Source of the DNA: Plasmodiophora brassicae
Taxonomy: Eukaryota; Endomyxa: Phytomyxea; Phytomyxea; Plasmodiophorida
Length of the DNA: 64,000 nucleotides
Reading direction: 5' to 3'
NCBI GenBank assembly: GCA_036867785.1
Contig: CP145416.1
Span: 372,001 to 436,000 of the forward strand
Part shown: positions 30,949-42,741 of the stretch, piece after piece
Position numbering within the stretch: the first letter of the stretch is position 1
How the letters are laid out: every line of letters begins with the position of its first letter
Program-made: the position numbers and the translations under genes
The notes under the pieces: generated by a model
The model's database searches: none
Told to the model about the DNA's origin: nothing
The model's input: the letters and a program-made list of their open reading frames with translations, nothing else

Positions 30949-33900
30949 TCAGAAATTTTCCTAACGTTCGCCAACAGTGTCAGACCCGGTTCACGACGCG
31001 GCGAAGGCGCCGGAATCACCTTGTGAAGGCGGAAGAACGTCTTGGAATTGATGCTGCTGTAGCGAGCACATTGCAATCGCAGGTCTTTGGCGATGAACGG
31101 GTTGCCACAGTAGGCCACACCGATGTCGTTGGCGGCATGCCGGGTGGCGACCGTCTCGAAGTGTTCGTCCCAGTTCGGGCGCCCGTTATGTACGTGGATG
31201 TTGCCGAGTACGGTGGTCGCCTTCGGCGGGCACTTCAGCAGCATCAGCATCTGCATCTCGTCCCAGGGCGCTCGGACCCGCATGACGTTGTCGTCGAGGT
31301 TGCGCGGGCCCCAGAACTTGTCGTCGTCGACCACCTGGACCCGCACAGAGAGTCAGACCAGGTGGGCGACGTTCACAGGGACACCGTCGCCCAGGCACCG
31401 CAGTTGGTTTCGGAGCCGGGCAGTTGGCCGGCACCGACGTCACGAAGATGTGGAACTCGAACGTCTTTGTCCTGGCGATCTCGGGGTTGGCCGCCCACAG
31501 GTTGTGCGCCTACAGACGGTCGAATCAGGCGGCGCCGCTACGAGGGCAACGTGATCACCAGGTGACCTCGTCATCGACGGATTTCAGCATGCGGATGAAC
31601 CAGCGGAACGAGTCCAGTTCCTTGTACGCCACGACAAAGTAGAAGTAGGCGTGGTCGGGATACGAGCGCCCGATGCTGAACTTCCATCTGCAGCGGCAAC
31701 CTTATTACCGATCAGCGGCACGGTTTCGTACGCGTCGCCCCTACCGATAGTGGACGATGCTCTTCACAGTGGCGCACACGGGCGTCACCCCGATACCTGC
31801 GCCGATGACCATCGCGATCAGGTACTCGGAGACGTGCTGGGTCGGTGCGGAATGTGGCCCATAGACTCGAAACAGTTTGCGACCGTCTGGGCCGACGACT
31901 TTGCCGCGGCCGCGCGTCAGGTCGTTGTTGTTGACGAACGAGGCGAAGGACGCCCTGGCGGGCATCAGCATGGAGCAATAATCTGCCAAACGGGCCGTCC
32001 AGCTGGATCCGTCCTCCTGGCCCAGCACACGAATATGAACAGTGACATCCTGCTCTTGCGGCGCCGATGATATCGTAAACTATACGGGGCGGGGCGTTCG
32101 CCGGTCAGTGCATGAACGACAGCGCGGGGCAATACACACATACAGGGTGCCATTCGCCGACAGAGATATGGGGTGCGTTCAGGAACAGGTACTGGCCTTC
32201 TTTGTATCCGTTCGGGAACGCCGATTTCCTGTCAAATGCAAGGGCGATGACGTTACCTATCGCAGGAGGTTAAAGGGCACGCGATGGCGACGAAGCCAGC
32301 AGAAAGGACCCATGTTTGTAATGCTGGTGAGGGCGACGGTTCGGTACGCCGAAGACGCGCGGTAGATGCGCTCGAGGATGTAGATGGGCACGGTGATGAT
32401 CAAGCCCTTCCAGACGTTGCGATTGAACCCACCGCGCCCGTGGGGGATCAGCAGGACAAAGAACCCGATGAAGAAGTGGTGACTGTACCAGAAGATCTGC
32501 AAACAGCATTTGAGTCGGGCAGGGCCCAATGGCTGTCGCCCAGACTCACCTCGAAGTGGTGGTTCTTGACGTTGGCCGGAGCGGCCCCGTACATAAACAT
32601 CATGCAGATGAAGATACCGACGCCAGTCGTCCAGGGCCAGATCCCGTAAAACTGCCAGGTGTAATCCGGCGACAGACCGTAATTGACCAGGTGGGCCAGC
32701 GTGTGCATGACGCCGGCGAACAGCACCAGCCAGGCAACCATCTTGTGGAATTCCAGCGCCTTGTCAAGTGGAATGAACGCGAGTACGCGTCGAAGGATCC
32801 GCTGTGATCGTGTCTGCGTTGAAAGGCCTCTCTAAGCACAGCCTCTAACATTCGTTGCACGGGGGCACAGACCTGGGATTGGGTGGACAGATCGTACAGG
32901 TACCGTATGAACGTGCGACAGACAGGAAGCAGGATGAGAGCACAGTTGAAGTCGAGAACACCACCCCAGGCCTTCGCCCAGGCGACGAACTGCGAGGCGG
33001 CGAAGTTCGCTGGCATGGCGTCGATCGCCTGGAACCAGACGAACAAGACGTAAAAGAAGATTGCTGCGTTCGCGCCGATCCACAGCAGCAGCCAGACGAA
33101 CTCCCCGACTTGGTTATCTTCCCTGATCTTAGTCAGAAACCCACGGCTCCGTTTCTACGATGCGGACGACGCTCAGCCTGCGTTTAAAGTAGGAGACGCA
33201 CAATCGGACCTTGCCAGAGGTCCCATCAGATGCACTGGCGGGCTTCTTGCGGGACTCTTGAACAAACACTTCGCTCTTCAGGGACGAGTGCATGTGGGCA
33301 GCCGCCGTCAGCACCAACATCACGCCTGGGACCAGGGTCGTGATCGAGAAGACGGTCGGGACGGCGAGTCTGAACACTTGACATGAGCACACAAAGGCGA
33401 CGAACAACGGCGTGGTCCAACAGACACAGTGTAAATGATGGAGCGCCACGGGAAGTTGGTCGGCGACCTTCTCGTCCACCGGGCTTCGTAGATTGTTATC
33501 CCGGTGCCGATGACACTGCCCAGGGTGAAGTCAGCCAGCGACCGTTGCAGTAGTTCGGCAGACAAACATGGCGTAGATGTCGACAACGAGATCGATGAAT
33601 TTGAACAACGGCGCACCACCAGCGGCGAGCCAGTAGAACGCAACGGTGCCGGCACCGATAAGGCTCAAAGAGCATCCGACGGTCATGTTGCTTGCCCACA
33701 TGCCGAATCGCGTCTGCGAGTTTCTGAGCTCAGCGGCGGGGCCGACAACTTCAAGAGCGCCGCCCGCGTCCTGCTCAATACGCAACGACTGCGTATCCGA
33801 CCTATCAGCCGTCAGTCTGGGCACAAATGGGCATGGCAGCGACGTGACGCAGACCTCAGCGCGACGAAATCGCTCGGGAAGAACCCGCATTTGTAAGGGG

Positions 33901-34033
33901 CGCCCTGGATGCGACCCTCCCACCATCCCCGGCCGTCCTGCCTTTCAATCTCGACAACGTCGCCGGGTTTGATCGTCAGCTCGTGGTCGTCGTGGGCCTG
34001 GAACGACTGCGTCACGTCGGCCAGGAGCTTCAT
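30949..34033 (-). CDS. NOX: NADPH oxidase fused to SH3 and p22phox-like domains
   Basis: Exons 33855-34033, 33568-33801, 33426-33515 and 33202-33369 (introns 53, 52, 56 nt) encode an SH3 domain (LADVTQSFQAHDDHELTIKP, WWEGRIQG, CGFFPSDFVAL) and then a multi-helix segment like p22phox: FGMWASNMTVGCSLSLIGAG (p22: [20 protein letters not shown]), VDIYAIVIGTGITIYEA, PWRSIIYTVLAVPTVFSITT. A 79-nt intron (33123-33201, GTGCGT...CTGACTAAGATCAG) leads in frame to gp91-type NOX: EDNQVGEFVWLLLWIGANAA, heme-His helices EFHKMVAWLVLFAGVMHTLA and WYSHHFFIGFFVLLIPHG, NADPH site VIGAGIGVTP, RPNWDEHF, YCGNPF, and terminal FRLHKENF after a 59-nt intron. The NOX part has no ATG of its own before its first helix, which supports one chain. 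It would transfer electrons from NADPH to oxygen across a membrane. If the 79-nt intron is wrong, two genes abut here. Confidence 0.82.
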
Positions 34034-34279
34034 CGCGCAATGTGTTTGACGAATGACTGGGCCATGCTGACGACGAGCGTCGCATATTTAAAAGCATTCC
34101 CGAATGCACAGGTTCCAGAACTAAACTTGGGACCCGTTAATATTCTCGAACGTTCGAACAAAGAAATGGTGCAACGGGCAAATGAGTCGAGTGCATGCGA
34201 TAACGAGCGCAGGTGGTCTTCCTTCACGGCCGCTGGGCCAACAATGGGACGACAACATGTATTCGCGAATTGCGTCATA

Positions 34280-35308
34280 TCAGCATTGCGAAAGACCAGG
34301 TCCGCCACAAGCGATACTCAGAATCACGTACACGACTACGAGGATGACGAATACCATTAAGGCGACGGCTTTCACGTTCTTCCACCACATCGATCTGCTC
34401 ATGAGGTAAGCGCCAATAAATATAGCACAGATGACCACACCGAACCGTTTGAGCACTGTTGCTCGTTTTCGAAACTGCAAGGCGCTCGCGTCAAGACGCT
34501 CCGACTTGTCAACCAGCAGTTCTGTTAAGTGTACAGCTGAATGTGCTGTGAACCCACACAGCGGAAGTGCCGTTTTACCAATTCGGTCGCCGCGTTCCAG
34601 GACCCGGTCAATATTCTCAACCTGCAATTAGGCGGATATCGTCACATCGCTGTGCACCCAGTGCCGGACGTTCACTAGCTAACCATGACATTCCGCGCCT
34701 GATTCAGCTCGCTCTGAACAGCACTGATCTTCGTCTGGCTCCGATTGAGCTTGTTGAAGTATTCCATGCGGTTGCGCAAGACTACCATGTGGACAAACGT
34801 TGGCGTGTACACTTACTGTCCCTGGCAACCTGGGGTACCATTGGAAAACTCTGCGTTGAACGCGTAAGCAATCGCTGTGTTCGCCGACGACCCATACGCA
34901 GCTGGACGGTCGTCAGAGCAGCGGCCGCGTGCACACATGTCCATACACGGGCATACATGTAAACCGTGCTTTGATGTCGTCAAGAAAATCGAAAGGGGAC
35001 TGGCACGATTGGTCGGCCATGCAAAGACAGGTAACGCCCTTCGAAATCAGGTAATGGAAGTAGTACCTGACGCCAACGACCATCATGCTGACGAAGCCAT
35101 CGCAGGCGCACCGCCGGCCGTACCCATCCAGGACATATGACGCGGGGCCCTGCTTCTGTGAGTCGATGCGGGACAGCAGGACGCGCGTGACCTGCGAAAA
35201 ATTCCCGGATACGCCCAGGGCGGCGTACTCGGCCAGAACGTCAGTGTCGCGTGCCACGAGCGCATACAGGATCCCGCCGTCGTCAGGCGACACGTCGCCC
35301 GCCGCCAT
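34280..35308 (-). CDS. VAMP7: VAMP7-like longin R-SNARE
   Basis: Vesicle SNARE for late endosome/lysosome fusion. The N-terminal longin domain reads ILYALVARDTDVLAEYAALG, NFSQVTRVLLSRI, YYFHYLISKGVTCLCMADQS then FDFLDDIKARF. An exon codes GSSANTAIAYAFNAEF, then YFNKLNRSQTKISAVQSEL, then the SNARE motif: QVENIDRVLERGDRI spliced to ELLVDKSERLDASALQFRKR, with the zero-layer Arg in VLERGDRI. The tail is SRSMWWKNVKAVALMVFVIL then VVVYVILSIACGG, a C-terminal anchor like VAMP7's (IIIIIVSIVFIYIIVSPLCGG). At least five short introns. The start at 35308 is the Met before DGGILYAL; a few extra residues (AAGDVSPD) precede the usual longin start. Intact and expected to be functional. Confidence 0.92.
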
Positions 35309-35393
35309 TCGGAAACGGGAGCGTACACAGTGTACAACTGGCCAACAGGCGCAAAAAACACGTGTCGTGCCGTCGGCACTGCTGGTGTATTCG

Positions 35394-36905
35394 TTACATG
35401 ATTCCTGCGGCACTTAATCGTAGCTTAATGATCGTTTCAGTAACTTCGTCGAAGACGAGCGCGATGTTGTCGGGGTCGATGGCAGTGGTGAAATGGACCT
35501 TGGCCGGTATCAGGGGGCGCGGGCGGAGGTGCGGCTCGGATCGCGCTTACCTGGACAGATCGGGTTGAGGCGCCGGGCGGCCTGGGGGCTTCTCTGACGA
35601 TGTCCTGGTAGAGTTTCGACAGATATGTTGATACAGACGCGAACGAGTTTTCGCCTGGAAACGCTGGGACGTAATCCTTGAACGGGATCGTCTTCAGCTT
35701 CTTCTTCAGCATGTCTGGTGCGGCATTAGAATGGTGATTTGCATCTCACCGTCGTCGACAACGATCTACCTGTCTTGTTGAAGAAGACGACGAGGCCCGC
35801 ATTCGCCAGCTGTTCGTTGTTGACAATCTCTTTGAACACTGCCATACTCTCTTCTAGCCTGTTTGTTGCATTATCCTTTGGTACAATTAGGCCCTCCCGT
35901 AGTCATCACAAAGGGGTGTCGATGGCAAACCTCAAAGCATTTCTGGTCGTATTCTGCACAGGACAGTTGATCAAAACCAATCGCGTAAAACGAAAGGCAC
36001 GATTACCTGATGCCGCAACTACAAATAGCACTGCAGTAACACCAGAGAACTGCCCGATCCATTTCCTTCGCTCACTGTGGCCAACCGCCATCAGCGCATC
36101 CAAACGTTTTCCATTCGGTGTCCCGCAAGGCGAACCTTCTCTGGCCGCCAACGTCGACCAGGCGAATACCTGTGCCACCGCCACGAGTCAGACCGTTTCG
36201 TATCGGACGCACGTACCGTCTACCGACTCTTGTCGTCTTTCACAATCTTCTGGTCGAGGACGCCGGTCGTTCGTACGCGGAAGTTCACCAGATCCAGGCG
36301 ACTCGGTGTCCAGGACGGCTCGGCGATGATGGCGACTTTGTCCAGGAACACCTGCAGGTGGTCACCCAGGTGGTGTGCGTACCGGTTGTCGTACGCCTTC
36401 AAAATTCCAAGCGATGAGGGCCCCTCAGGCATTTATAGGTCGTGCGCCGTCACCTTCTGTGCTAACGGAGTCGCCCAGAACTGAGCAATGGCCACAGCCA
36501 GCTCTGGTGTCAGCGTTGACGGTCGTTCCTTAACACATGCCATCATTGGCTCCACCTCAGGAGGCAGAGGCTCTCCTCCGGCACACAGTTCCGCTATCGA
36601 CACCAGCTCTGCGCGCGCGCGCCGAATCACGATCCCAGTGAACAGCCCAACGTCTCATGTCGCTTACTGATGGTGTCTGCTATGATCATCGTCCGGATCG
36701 TTTGCGCGAACTCCTCGAGCTCCTTACTGGAGTATGGCGCGCCATGCAATAGGCGAAGCTGGCGGAACAGGGTGCTCTTGCCGGACTCCCCCGTACCGAG
36801 GAGCAGGACCTGGGGGACCTCACTGGCCTCCCGCTGTTCCACAGCGATCTGCTTGGCGATAACCCGATCCCGATCTCTATCAGGTGAGCGGACACAGCAG
36901 TCCAT
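35394..36905 (-). CDS. Heterotrimeric G protein alpha subunit (copy 1)
   Basis: GTPase that relays receptor signals at the plasma membrane. N-terminus MDCCVRSPDRDRDRVIAKQI has two Cys for palmitoylation but no Gly2 for myristoylation. P-loop [20 protein letters not shown] (Thr in place of the usual Ala), alpha-helical domain HGAPYSSKELEEFAQTIRT, switch I DLVNFRVRTTGVLDQKI with the catalytic Arg, switch II LVDVGGQR spliced across a 60-nt intron to SERRKWIGQF with the catalytic Gln, AVLFVVAASG, the NKxD box as FFNKTG region near 35770, and the C-terminus VHFTTAIDPDNIALVFDEVT ending LRLSAAGIM. The last five residues, which set receptor choice, are unlike animal Gi/Gq/Gs. It sits head-to-tail with copy 2, 388 bp apart. 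Confidence 0.93.
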
Positions 36906-37293
36906 GTCTGGAACGCGCCCGTGCCGGATGTAACCGCCGCCCCAGACCTAATCGGAACACGACCTAATCGGAACACGACCGCCGCTAGTCAGGCACATGC
37001 TCCATGCAAGGGCCACCGTGACTCTGTGACTGCTGCCCCCGACGAGGTTCGGATGCCTGCGACAGCGCGCGAACCACGAACCTCCTGATGTTTTAAAATC
37101 AGACCCAGCGCTAGGCAGTGCCTGGCGACAATGTGGACGACAGCCCCCTCCGACACACCCGACCCTGTCGTTATCGCTCTTTTCGGCAGCTGGGCGTCCT
37201 GTTCGAGATGTCTTTATCCAACCACAATAAGCCGATAGTGCATGCTCCGCGCGCAGGTAGAGCAGGCGGCTGCGAAAACTCGGTCGAGTCGTC
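36906..37293. repeat. Intergenic region with a 16-bp tandem duplication
   Basis: Gap between the two G-alpha genes. A 16-bp unit (gacctaatcggaacac) occurs twice in tandem at 36945-36976, about 40 bp before the start of G-alpha copy 1. Otherwise no feature is supported. Confidence 0.7.
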
Positions 37294-38763
37294 TTAGTCG
37301 ATGAAGCCTTCGCTTTGGAACGCAGCCCGGATCAGGTGCTCAGTGACTTCTGCGAATACCTTCTTGACGTTATCGGGATCGACCTGGTTAGGCGGTCAGT
37401 TCAGCGGTGCCCGATGACTGCGATCAGCGTTGCAAGCGTACCGCGGTGGTGAACACAGTGTACAGTCGTTTGTCGGGACGCCCGATGGACTTGAAACCGT
37501 CCCGGGCAACATCTTCGAACATCTTCTTGATATGGGCTGACGCCGACTCCAACGATCCATCTCCGGTATACCCGGGGACGTAATTCCCAAAGGGGATCGC
37601 CTTGAGTTTCTCTTGGAACAGATCTGTACCATCCAGCATGCACTCAGACCCAGCAATACTCGCTGGCGAATGCCCGCCCTCTACCTGTCTTATTGAAGAA
37701 AACGATGATCTGGCGTTTCGAGGATGTCAGTGGAAGGGTCTCACGCGATGACGACCGACTTCGCTTACCCCTGGGTCGCCCAACGCTGGGTTCCGACACA
37801 GGTCACCGAACACGGTCAGCGACTCGCTAATACGGTTCGTGCTGTTGTCCTCCCAGCACGTTTGGTCGTATTCTGCAACGTGTCGCGTGTCGGCAAACTC
37901 AACGATAGGGTGCGAAACACGATGAACGTACCCGATACGGCAACGACGAACACAACGGAGCTCACGTCGCCGAACTGCGATATCCATTTCCTACGTTCGC
38001 TACGCTGGCCTCCGACGTCCACGATGCGGAACACTGACCCGGGCGCACGTCAGAATACGTGCAGGCCACGGGACCATGTGTTCGCCCGTCGAACTGACTC
38101 TGGTTCTTCAGCGTGATCTTCTGGTCCAGGATGCCTGTCGTGCGCACACGAAAATGCACGAGGTCGACGTCGTCCGGGCGCCAGTTCGCCTGGGCGACCT
38201 TGTCGACCTGCTGCATGAAATACTCGACATGGTTGCCCAGGTGGAAGATCTTCCGCTTCTCGTAGACCTGCCGTCATCCGTCAGTGCAATGGTGGCACAG
38301 CCGTCGCGACAACGTGATGTACCCTCTTGATGTTGCTGTCGTTCCAGAATCGCGACAACGTCGACGCTACGTCCGATGTGAAGGTCGCGGGAGGGCTAAC
38401 CGACCATTGCTGGACGGTTTCGACGATCGCGTTTGTCGATTCCGGCAGCATTAACGGTGCGCTTTCGTCCTCGAACGCGGTCAGGACCGCCGGATTCGTC
38501 GTAGCCTGCGCGATACGGACGGCGTCCTCGATGAGCATCGTATGAATCGTTTCCGCGAACCCGGTCAGTTCAGCGGCCGTGTAGGAGCCGCCATGAAGGA
38601 TTCGCAACTGTCGGTAGAAGGTGCTCTTGCCACTTTCGCCCGTCCCGAGGAACAGGACCACTGGGCAGGACGCGCCCGCCTGGGCGACCTTGATCTCCTT
38701 CGTGATCTTCGCGTTGCGCGACCGCTCCTCATCCCGAGAGCCGCCCCCACGACAGCATTTCAT
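37294..38763 (-). CDS. Heterotrimeric G protein alpha subunit (copy 2)
   Basis: Start [20 protein letters not shown] (dual Cys, no Gly2), P-loop [20 protein letters not shown], helical domain [19 protein letters not shown], switch [19 protein letters not shown], switch [33 protein letters not shown], the nucleotide-binding FFNK region near 37695, insert [20 protein letters not shown], and C-terminus [20 protein letters not shown] ending QSEGFID. Relative to copy 1 it shares the [10 protein letters not shown]-loop, the FRVRTTG switch and the KAIPFxxYVPxxxG insert, so the two are probably a lineage duplication. The different last residues (GFID versus AGIM) suggest different receptors. A TATATATA-like element lies at 38892-38901, ~130 bp upstream. 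Confidence 0.93.
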
Positions 38764-38944
38764 CGTGGCCTACGTGGCTAGTTGAAGGGTAAGCCCATCC
38801 AACGCGTCCTCGGCTTCCCGACCGCAAGACGAAATTAGACAGGTACCCTTATTGGTGGACGATCGATCGCTCCTTAAACTAGGTATGAACCTGTATATAT
38901 AAACGTGTATCCATTATGCGTCGGCCTTGTCAGCGCACGATGTC

Positions 38945-41428
38945 TCATCGTTTATTCTTCAGGCGTGCTTGACGGCACCGGACAGCCAAGGCCTTGATGC
39001 GGGCGATACAGGCCCCCGACTTGACAATCCGAACGGGAATCGAAGCGAATTCGTCACCTGTGTCGCCCTGTTCCGCTTGCCAGTAGAAAACGACAACGGC
39101 GTCGTCGTCTTTCCACTTTGTTATCCTTGACAGAGTATGCAGAGCATGCTTATAAATTACCCTGGCCTGGTCGGTGCCGGCATTACTTATCGCCCTGACT
39201 AGACGAGAAAGGCGTGATTACCTTGGATGGATCTTGTTTTCGTTGCTCCAGACAGAGGACGTATCCGGAAGACAGGGCGACTAGGCATGGAGACCACTCC
39301 TCAGTGTTGGAGTTGTGGAGTTCCGATCCATCATAGGTGGCTCGGAACATGCTGACATCACCACCAGCGCAAAGCGTCGTCAAATCCAGATCGCATGACG
39401 CTTCGACGTGTTCGGCAGTGGGTTCTTCATTGGGTGGGGTTGCAGCGTCTGACGATTTCCTCCGTTCCCAAATCATATCGTACACCGATCGAAGACTGAG
39501 TCGATGCTGAGCCTGGTCGGACGCTTTCAAGGCCAGTATCAGTAGTGTTAGGAGGTGCACAGGCATGTCCATACCTGATGGCTCTGGTGATATACATTCC
39601 CGACAGGTCGACTTGTCGTGGTCGACAATATGTAATGCGAACGTTGGCTGATGGTGTGCACTCTTGTCAACAAGGGCTTTATGGACGGCACGAAACCCTC
39701 CAGCGCAGACGCTAACGTGAGCGATGTTGTTCTGAAGAAGATGAAGGGCGACTCGATGCAGGATCACGTCATCATCGTCATGGCCACTTCCGATCAGACA
39801 GAAATGGGCGTCGCCCATTCCAGACAAAGAAATGATATAACTGAAGAACGATTCCGTGTCGTCGAGGAGTTGACGATCAAGAAGTACAGAGCACGGTAGA
39901 TGGCCGCTGTTGAACTCGGTCTCTGACCTCGCATCGAGCAACAACAGCTGAGGAATCGTTTCGTTTGGGATTAGCGAAACATACACCATGCCGTGTCTCC
40001 CTCGATTTACCTTGATATCATCGTCGCCGGTTATAGACGCAACAACGTCTAACGGTGCAATTGCCATACAAGGTATCGAGCACACGTGAAGCGTATCGGG
40101 GCTAAACAGTTCACGTCGAAAAGCCCTGGACGTCCTCTGGCTAAGTGCCAAGGCGTCCTCAACGATGGACGCAACGGATTCAGTTCCGAGGACGTCCGAG
40201 CAGATTGATGCCATGAGGCTTGGCAACTCGGCAACGTTGCAAGATATGATCGCGTCTTGTCGACTTTTGACAAGGGCGACTGCAATGAAAATGTACAAAG
40301 TCGGGTCATCCGCGTAGGCAAACAACGCATCCCTGAAACCGGAGATTTCGGTTCAGGGTGTGCAGACGACGCTCTGTTCTCGAGGCGTACCATAGGTCAG
40401 CGATAGTCAAAATCGATATTTGGCGTGCGAACAGTGTCAGGAACCACGAGGTCGCATACTGAGCAGGGTGCACTAGGTGAGTCTCCAGTTGACGCGAAAC
40501 CTGCTGAACAGGGTTGGCTATGCGATCACTTGAGCGCGGACCAGATGTTAACCTTGGGTAAATGATACAAGATGAGCTGTCCAAACTTGTCGAACATGAT
40601 AGCCAGTGCCTTGAAGTCGTCATCGTCGTAAAACCCTACCGGGGCAGCAGCTGTCAACCTAGGGCATCCGAGGACGCAGCGGGGATAGCCGATCACCTGG
40701 TAAGAATCTGTCGAGCATTGCAGAGAACATTGACAGTATGTCGTTGCGATGTGAGTCGGTATCTGGTTAACGCCGGTTAGTGAAGCAGGCTGAGTCGACC
40801 CTCGCAAGTCGCACCAGAATAAAACAAGAGTACAAGCGGTGCCAACAACTCATTCATGCCTTGCTTGTAGGCTATGTTTCTAGTCTTGCAATACTTCAAC
40901 AGAATTTCTGACATGACACCTAAAGTATGGTGTGAGACCACACCCAAACAAACAGGAAGCACAGGCTGACCTCTCGCCTCAGAGCAAATCTCATCCGCTC
41001 GGGTTCTAACCAGATCCTGAAACATCGTCTTCATCCAGGCCTTCTGGTTCGCGTCTGCCCCAAACATCACTTCATCATCGGCCTCCGACGACGCAGCCCG
41101 CATCGACTCGGCACCTTTCGGAACAGGGGGCCCGGACGACGACGACGCGGCCCTTCGCAAGATGGGCCGGGCACATAGCGACGTCTTCCAGGACCCCATC
41201 CGTCCATCGTCACCGGCCTGTACGTGTCGATTCCCGTGAGCCATCCAGCGCTACCGACCGCCGGTGCAGCACAGCTCCAGAGAATAACTTTGACTGTACG
41301 ACGACTTCCTGCCAGTACGTACAACACATTGCTGGACCGCACGTTACAGTGAGGGACCGTTTTAGGAACGCCCCGCCCCGTGTGGGTGCAACCAACGCGA
41401 GATTACTCGGGCTCGCGGCCTGAAACAT
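38945..41428 (-). CDS. TBC1D23: TBC1D23-like protein (inactive TBC + rhodanese + C-terminal domain)
   Basis: TBC1D23 bridges golgin-245/97 vesicles to the WASH complex at the trans-Golgi. The TBC part includes LGVVSHHTLGVMSEILLKYC then KTRNIAYKQGMNELLAPLVL, a LETHLVHPAQYATSWFLTLF block and FAYADDPTLYIFIAVALVKS. The rhodanese domain is LLLLDARSETEFNSGHLPCS, ending CLIGSGHDDDDVILHRVALH and VSVCAGGFRAVHKAL; the active-site Cys of true rhodaneses is absent, as in human TBC1D23. A final intron (55 nt, GTAATC...ACCAG) joins QDPSK to ARVIYKHALHTLS and a C-terminal block KWKDDDAVVVFYWQAE...KALAVRCRQARLKNKR that fits the endosome-binding domain. The 5' exons around 41200-41428 are uncertain; the start at 41428 is a guess. 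The TBC catalytic Arg/Gln fingers are not evident. Confidence 0.85.
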
Positions 41429-41574
41429 GACTGGGGCAAATGTCCGACGGGCAAGGCGATGCAAGAGTGGTTGCCGCGACGCTGCTGCTGGAAACAGTCC
41501 AGGAATGTTCCTGGTTTCCGACAGATCCGGCGCGCGCCATCGCAATTCGCAATTCGCACCGCCACAAAAATACC

Positions 41575-42263
41575 ATGGCGGCGCTCTGGGTCGTGGCAAG
41601 TGTCTTGTCCTGGGTGTCTGTCGCCGCCTTCATGGGACCGCCTCCGCGACCCGATGTTGACACTGGCCGGCCCATGTCTGACGAGGTCCACGAGTCTCCA
41701 CGATCGACACAAAAGAAGATGGATCCATTCGAACATTACTGCGCAGGTCCTGCGAACCCACGTTCGTGCCTGTCGATCGAGCTGACGCGGATGAATATGT
41801 TAGGGTGCAATTATGTGGTCGACCAGATCGAGAAAGAGATCCTCGCGACGCCTGACAAGCGTTACGTTCTGAGTAGATTTCGTCTAGACGAGAAGAAGGA
41901 AATTCTTTACGGTACGGTGACAGATATCAGGCGTGCGATCAAACTGTCTCACGACCTTGCTCTCATATAGAGCGTACGGAGGAACGCATCGAGGAAGTTA
42001 TAGAATCTGTCTGCGACCCTATCAGGAAACGTGTTTTCCGAAAGCTAAGCGACGCACTAGTTGAAGTGGTCGATGACCCTGAGACGCAAGTACCGGGTGG
42101 GAAGCGTTTGGCAAATAGTTTGCACGCGACCTGCCAGCATATAGTTAGGAAATTCGAGGACGAACTTACCCTCATCTTCCATCGCAATCCACCTGATTTT
42201 AAAGCAAGGATTTGTGGCGACATTGTCAAAGGTGATACGCAGATTATTCACCACCTCTTCTAG
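41575..42263 (+). CDS. Canopy/saposin-like ER luminal protein
   Basis: Signal peptide MAALWVVASVLSWVSVAAFM, then HYCAGPANPRSCLSIELTRM and an acidic helical region. A 59-nt intron (GTACGG...ATATAG) joins EILY to ERTEERIEEVIESVCDP. The C-terminal part LHATCQHIVRKFEDELTLIF then FKARICGDIVKG matches the Canopy family hallmark (C..IVEEYEDEL..LF.....KLC). Six Cys are spaced as in saposin-like Canopy proteins, which act as ER co-chaperones for receptor folding. No clear KDEL is seen; the chain ends IIHHLF, so ER retention is uncertain. It shares a 146-bp divergent promoter with TBC1D23. Assignment is from motif memory and moderately strong. Confidence 0.65.
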
Positions 42264-42741
42264 TGCGACTGACTGGCGGTATTTACAGCGTGCAAACCGT
42301 CACCTGGATCTGAGTCGGGAAACGAAAAAGCAGAACTCTGAACAATGAAACAAGCCCTGTGCTTATTGGATCTTGACCATTGTACTAGTGTGAGCGAGAC
42401 AGATGCCAATCATAAGCGTACACTGCTCGCTATGGGCTCCTGCACAGGACGCCTGCGCGCCAGGACGATTTATTTTACCTGTGTAGACCTCTTGCATAAC
42501 ACCATTGATGCCATTGTACAAAATTGTATGCCAAGGCATGAGGCATGCATTCGTGGGCTATGTGAAGAATCGGTGCAGCGGACACTGTAGGTCGTGCCGC
42601 CGTAGCCTCTGATGAGGTGCAGAGGGCGTAGGTGGGCGCGCACACAGGCGTCCTGGATTTTTGGCGGGATTTTGCCTTGCGGTGGCGCAGAATTGAAATC
42701 GCCCGTGGGGATGCGGTCGGCTTGATCATCGCTACAGCCAG

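Noticed and set aside
33130-34033. SH3/p22phox-like part as an independent gene ending VETEPWVSD
   Set aside because: Not excluded, but the 79-nt intron with canonical donor, branch and acceptor restores the NOX frame, and the NOX exon has no ATG of its own; the fusion is the simpler reading.
42345-42590. An 81-codon ORF between the Canopy-like gene and kinesin
   Set aside because: No signal peptide, helix pattern or motif; its position fits UTR or intergenic DNA.
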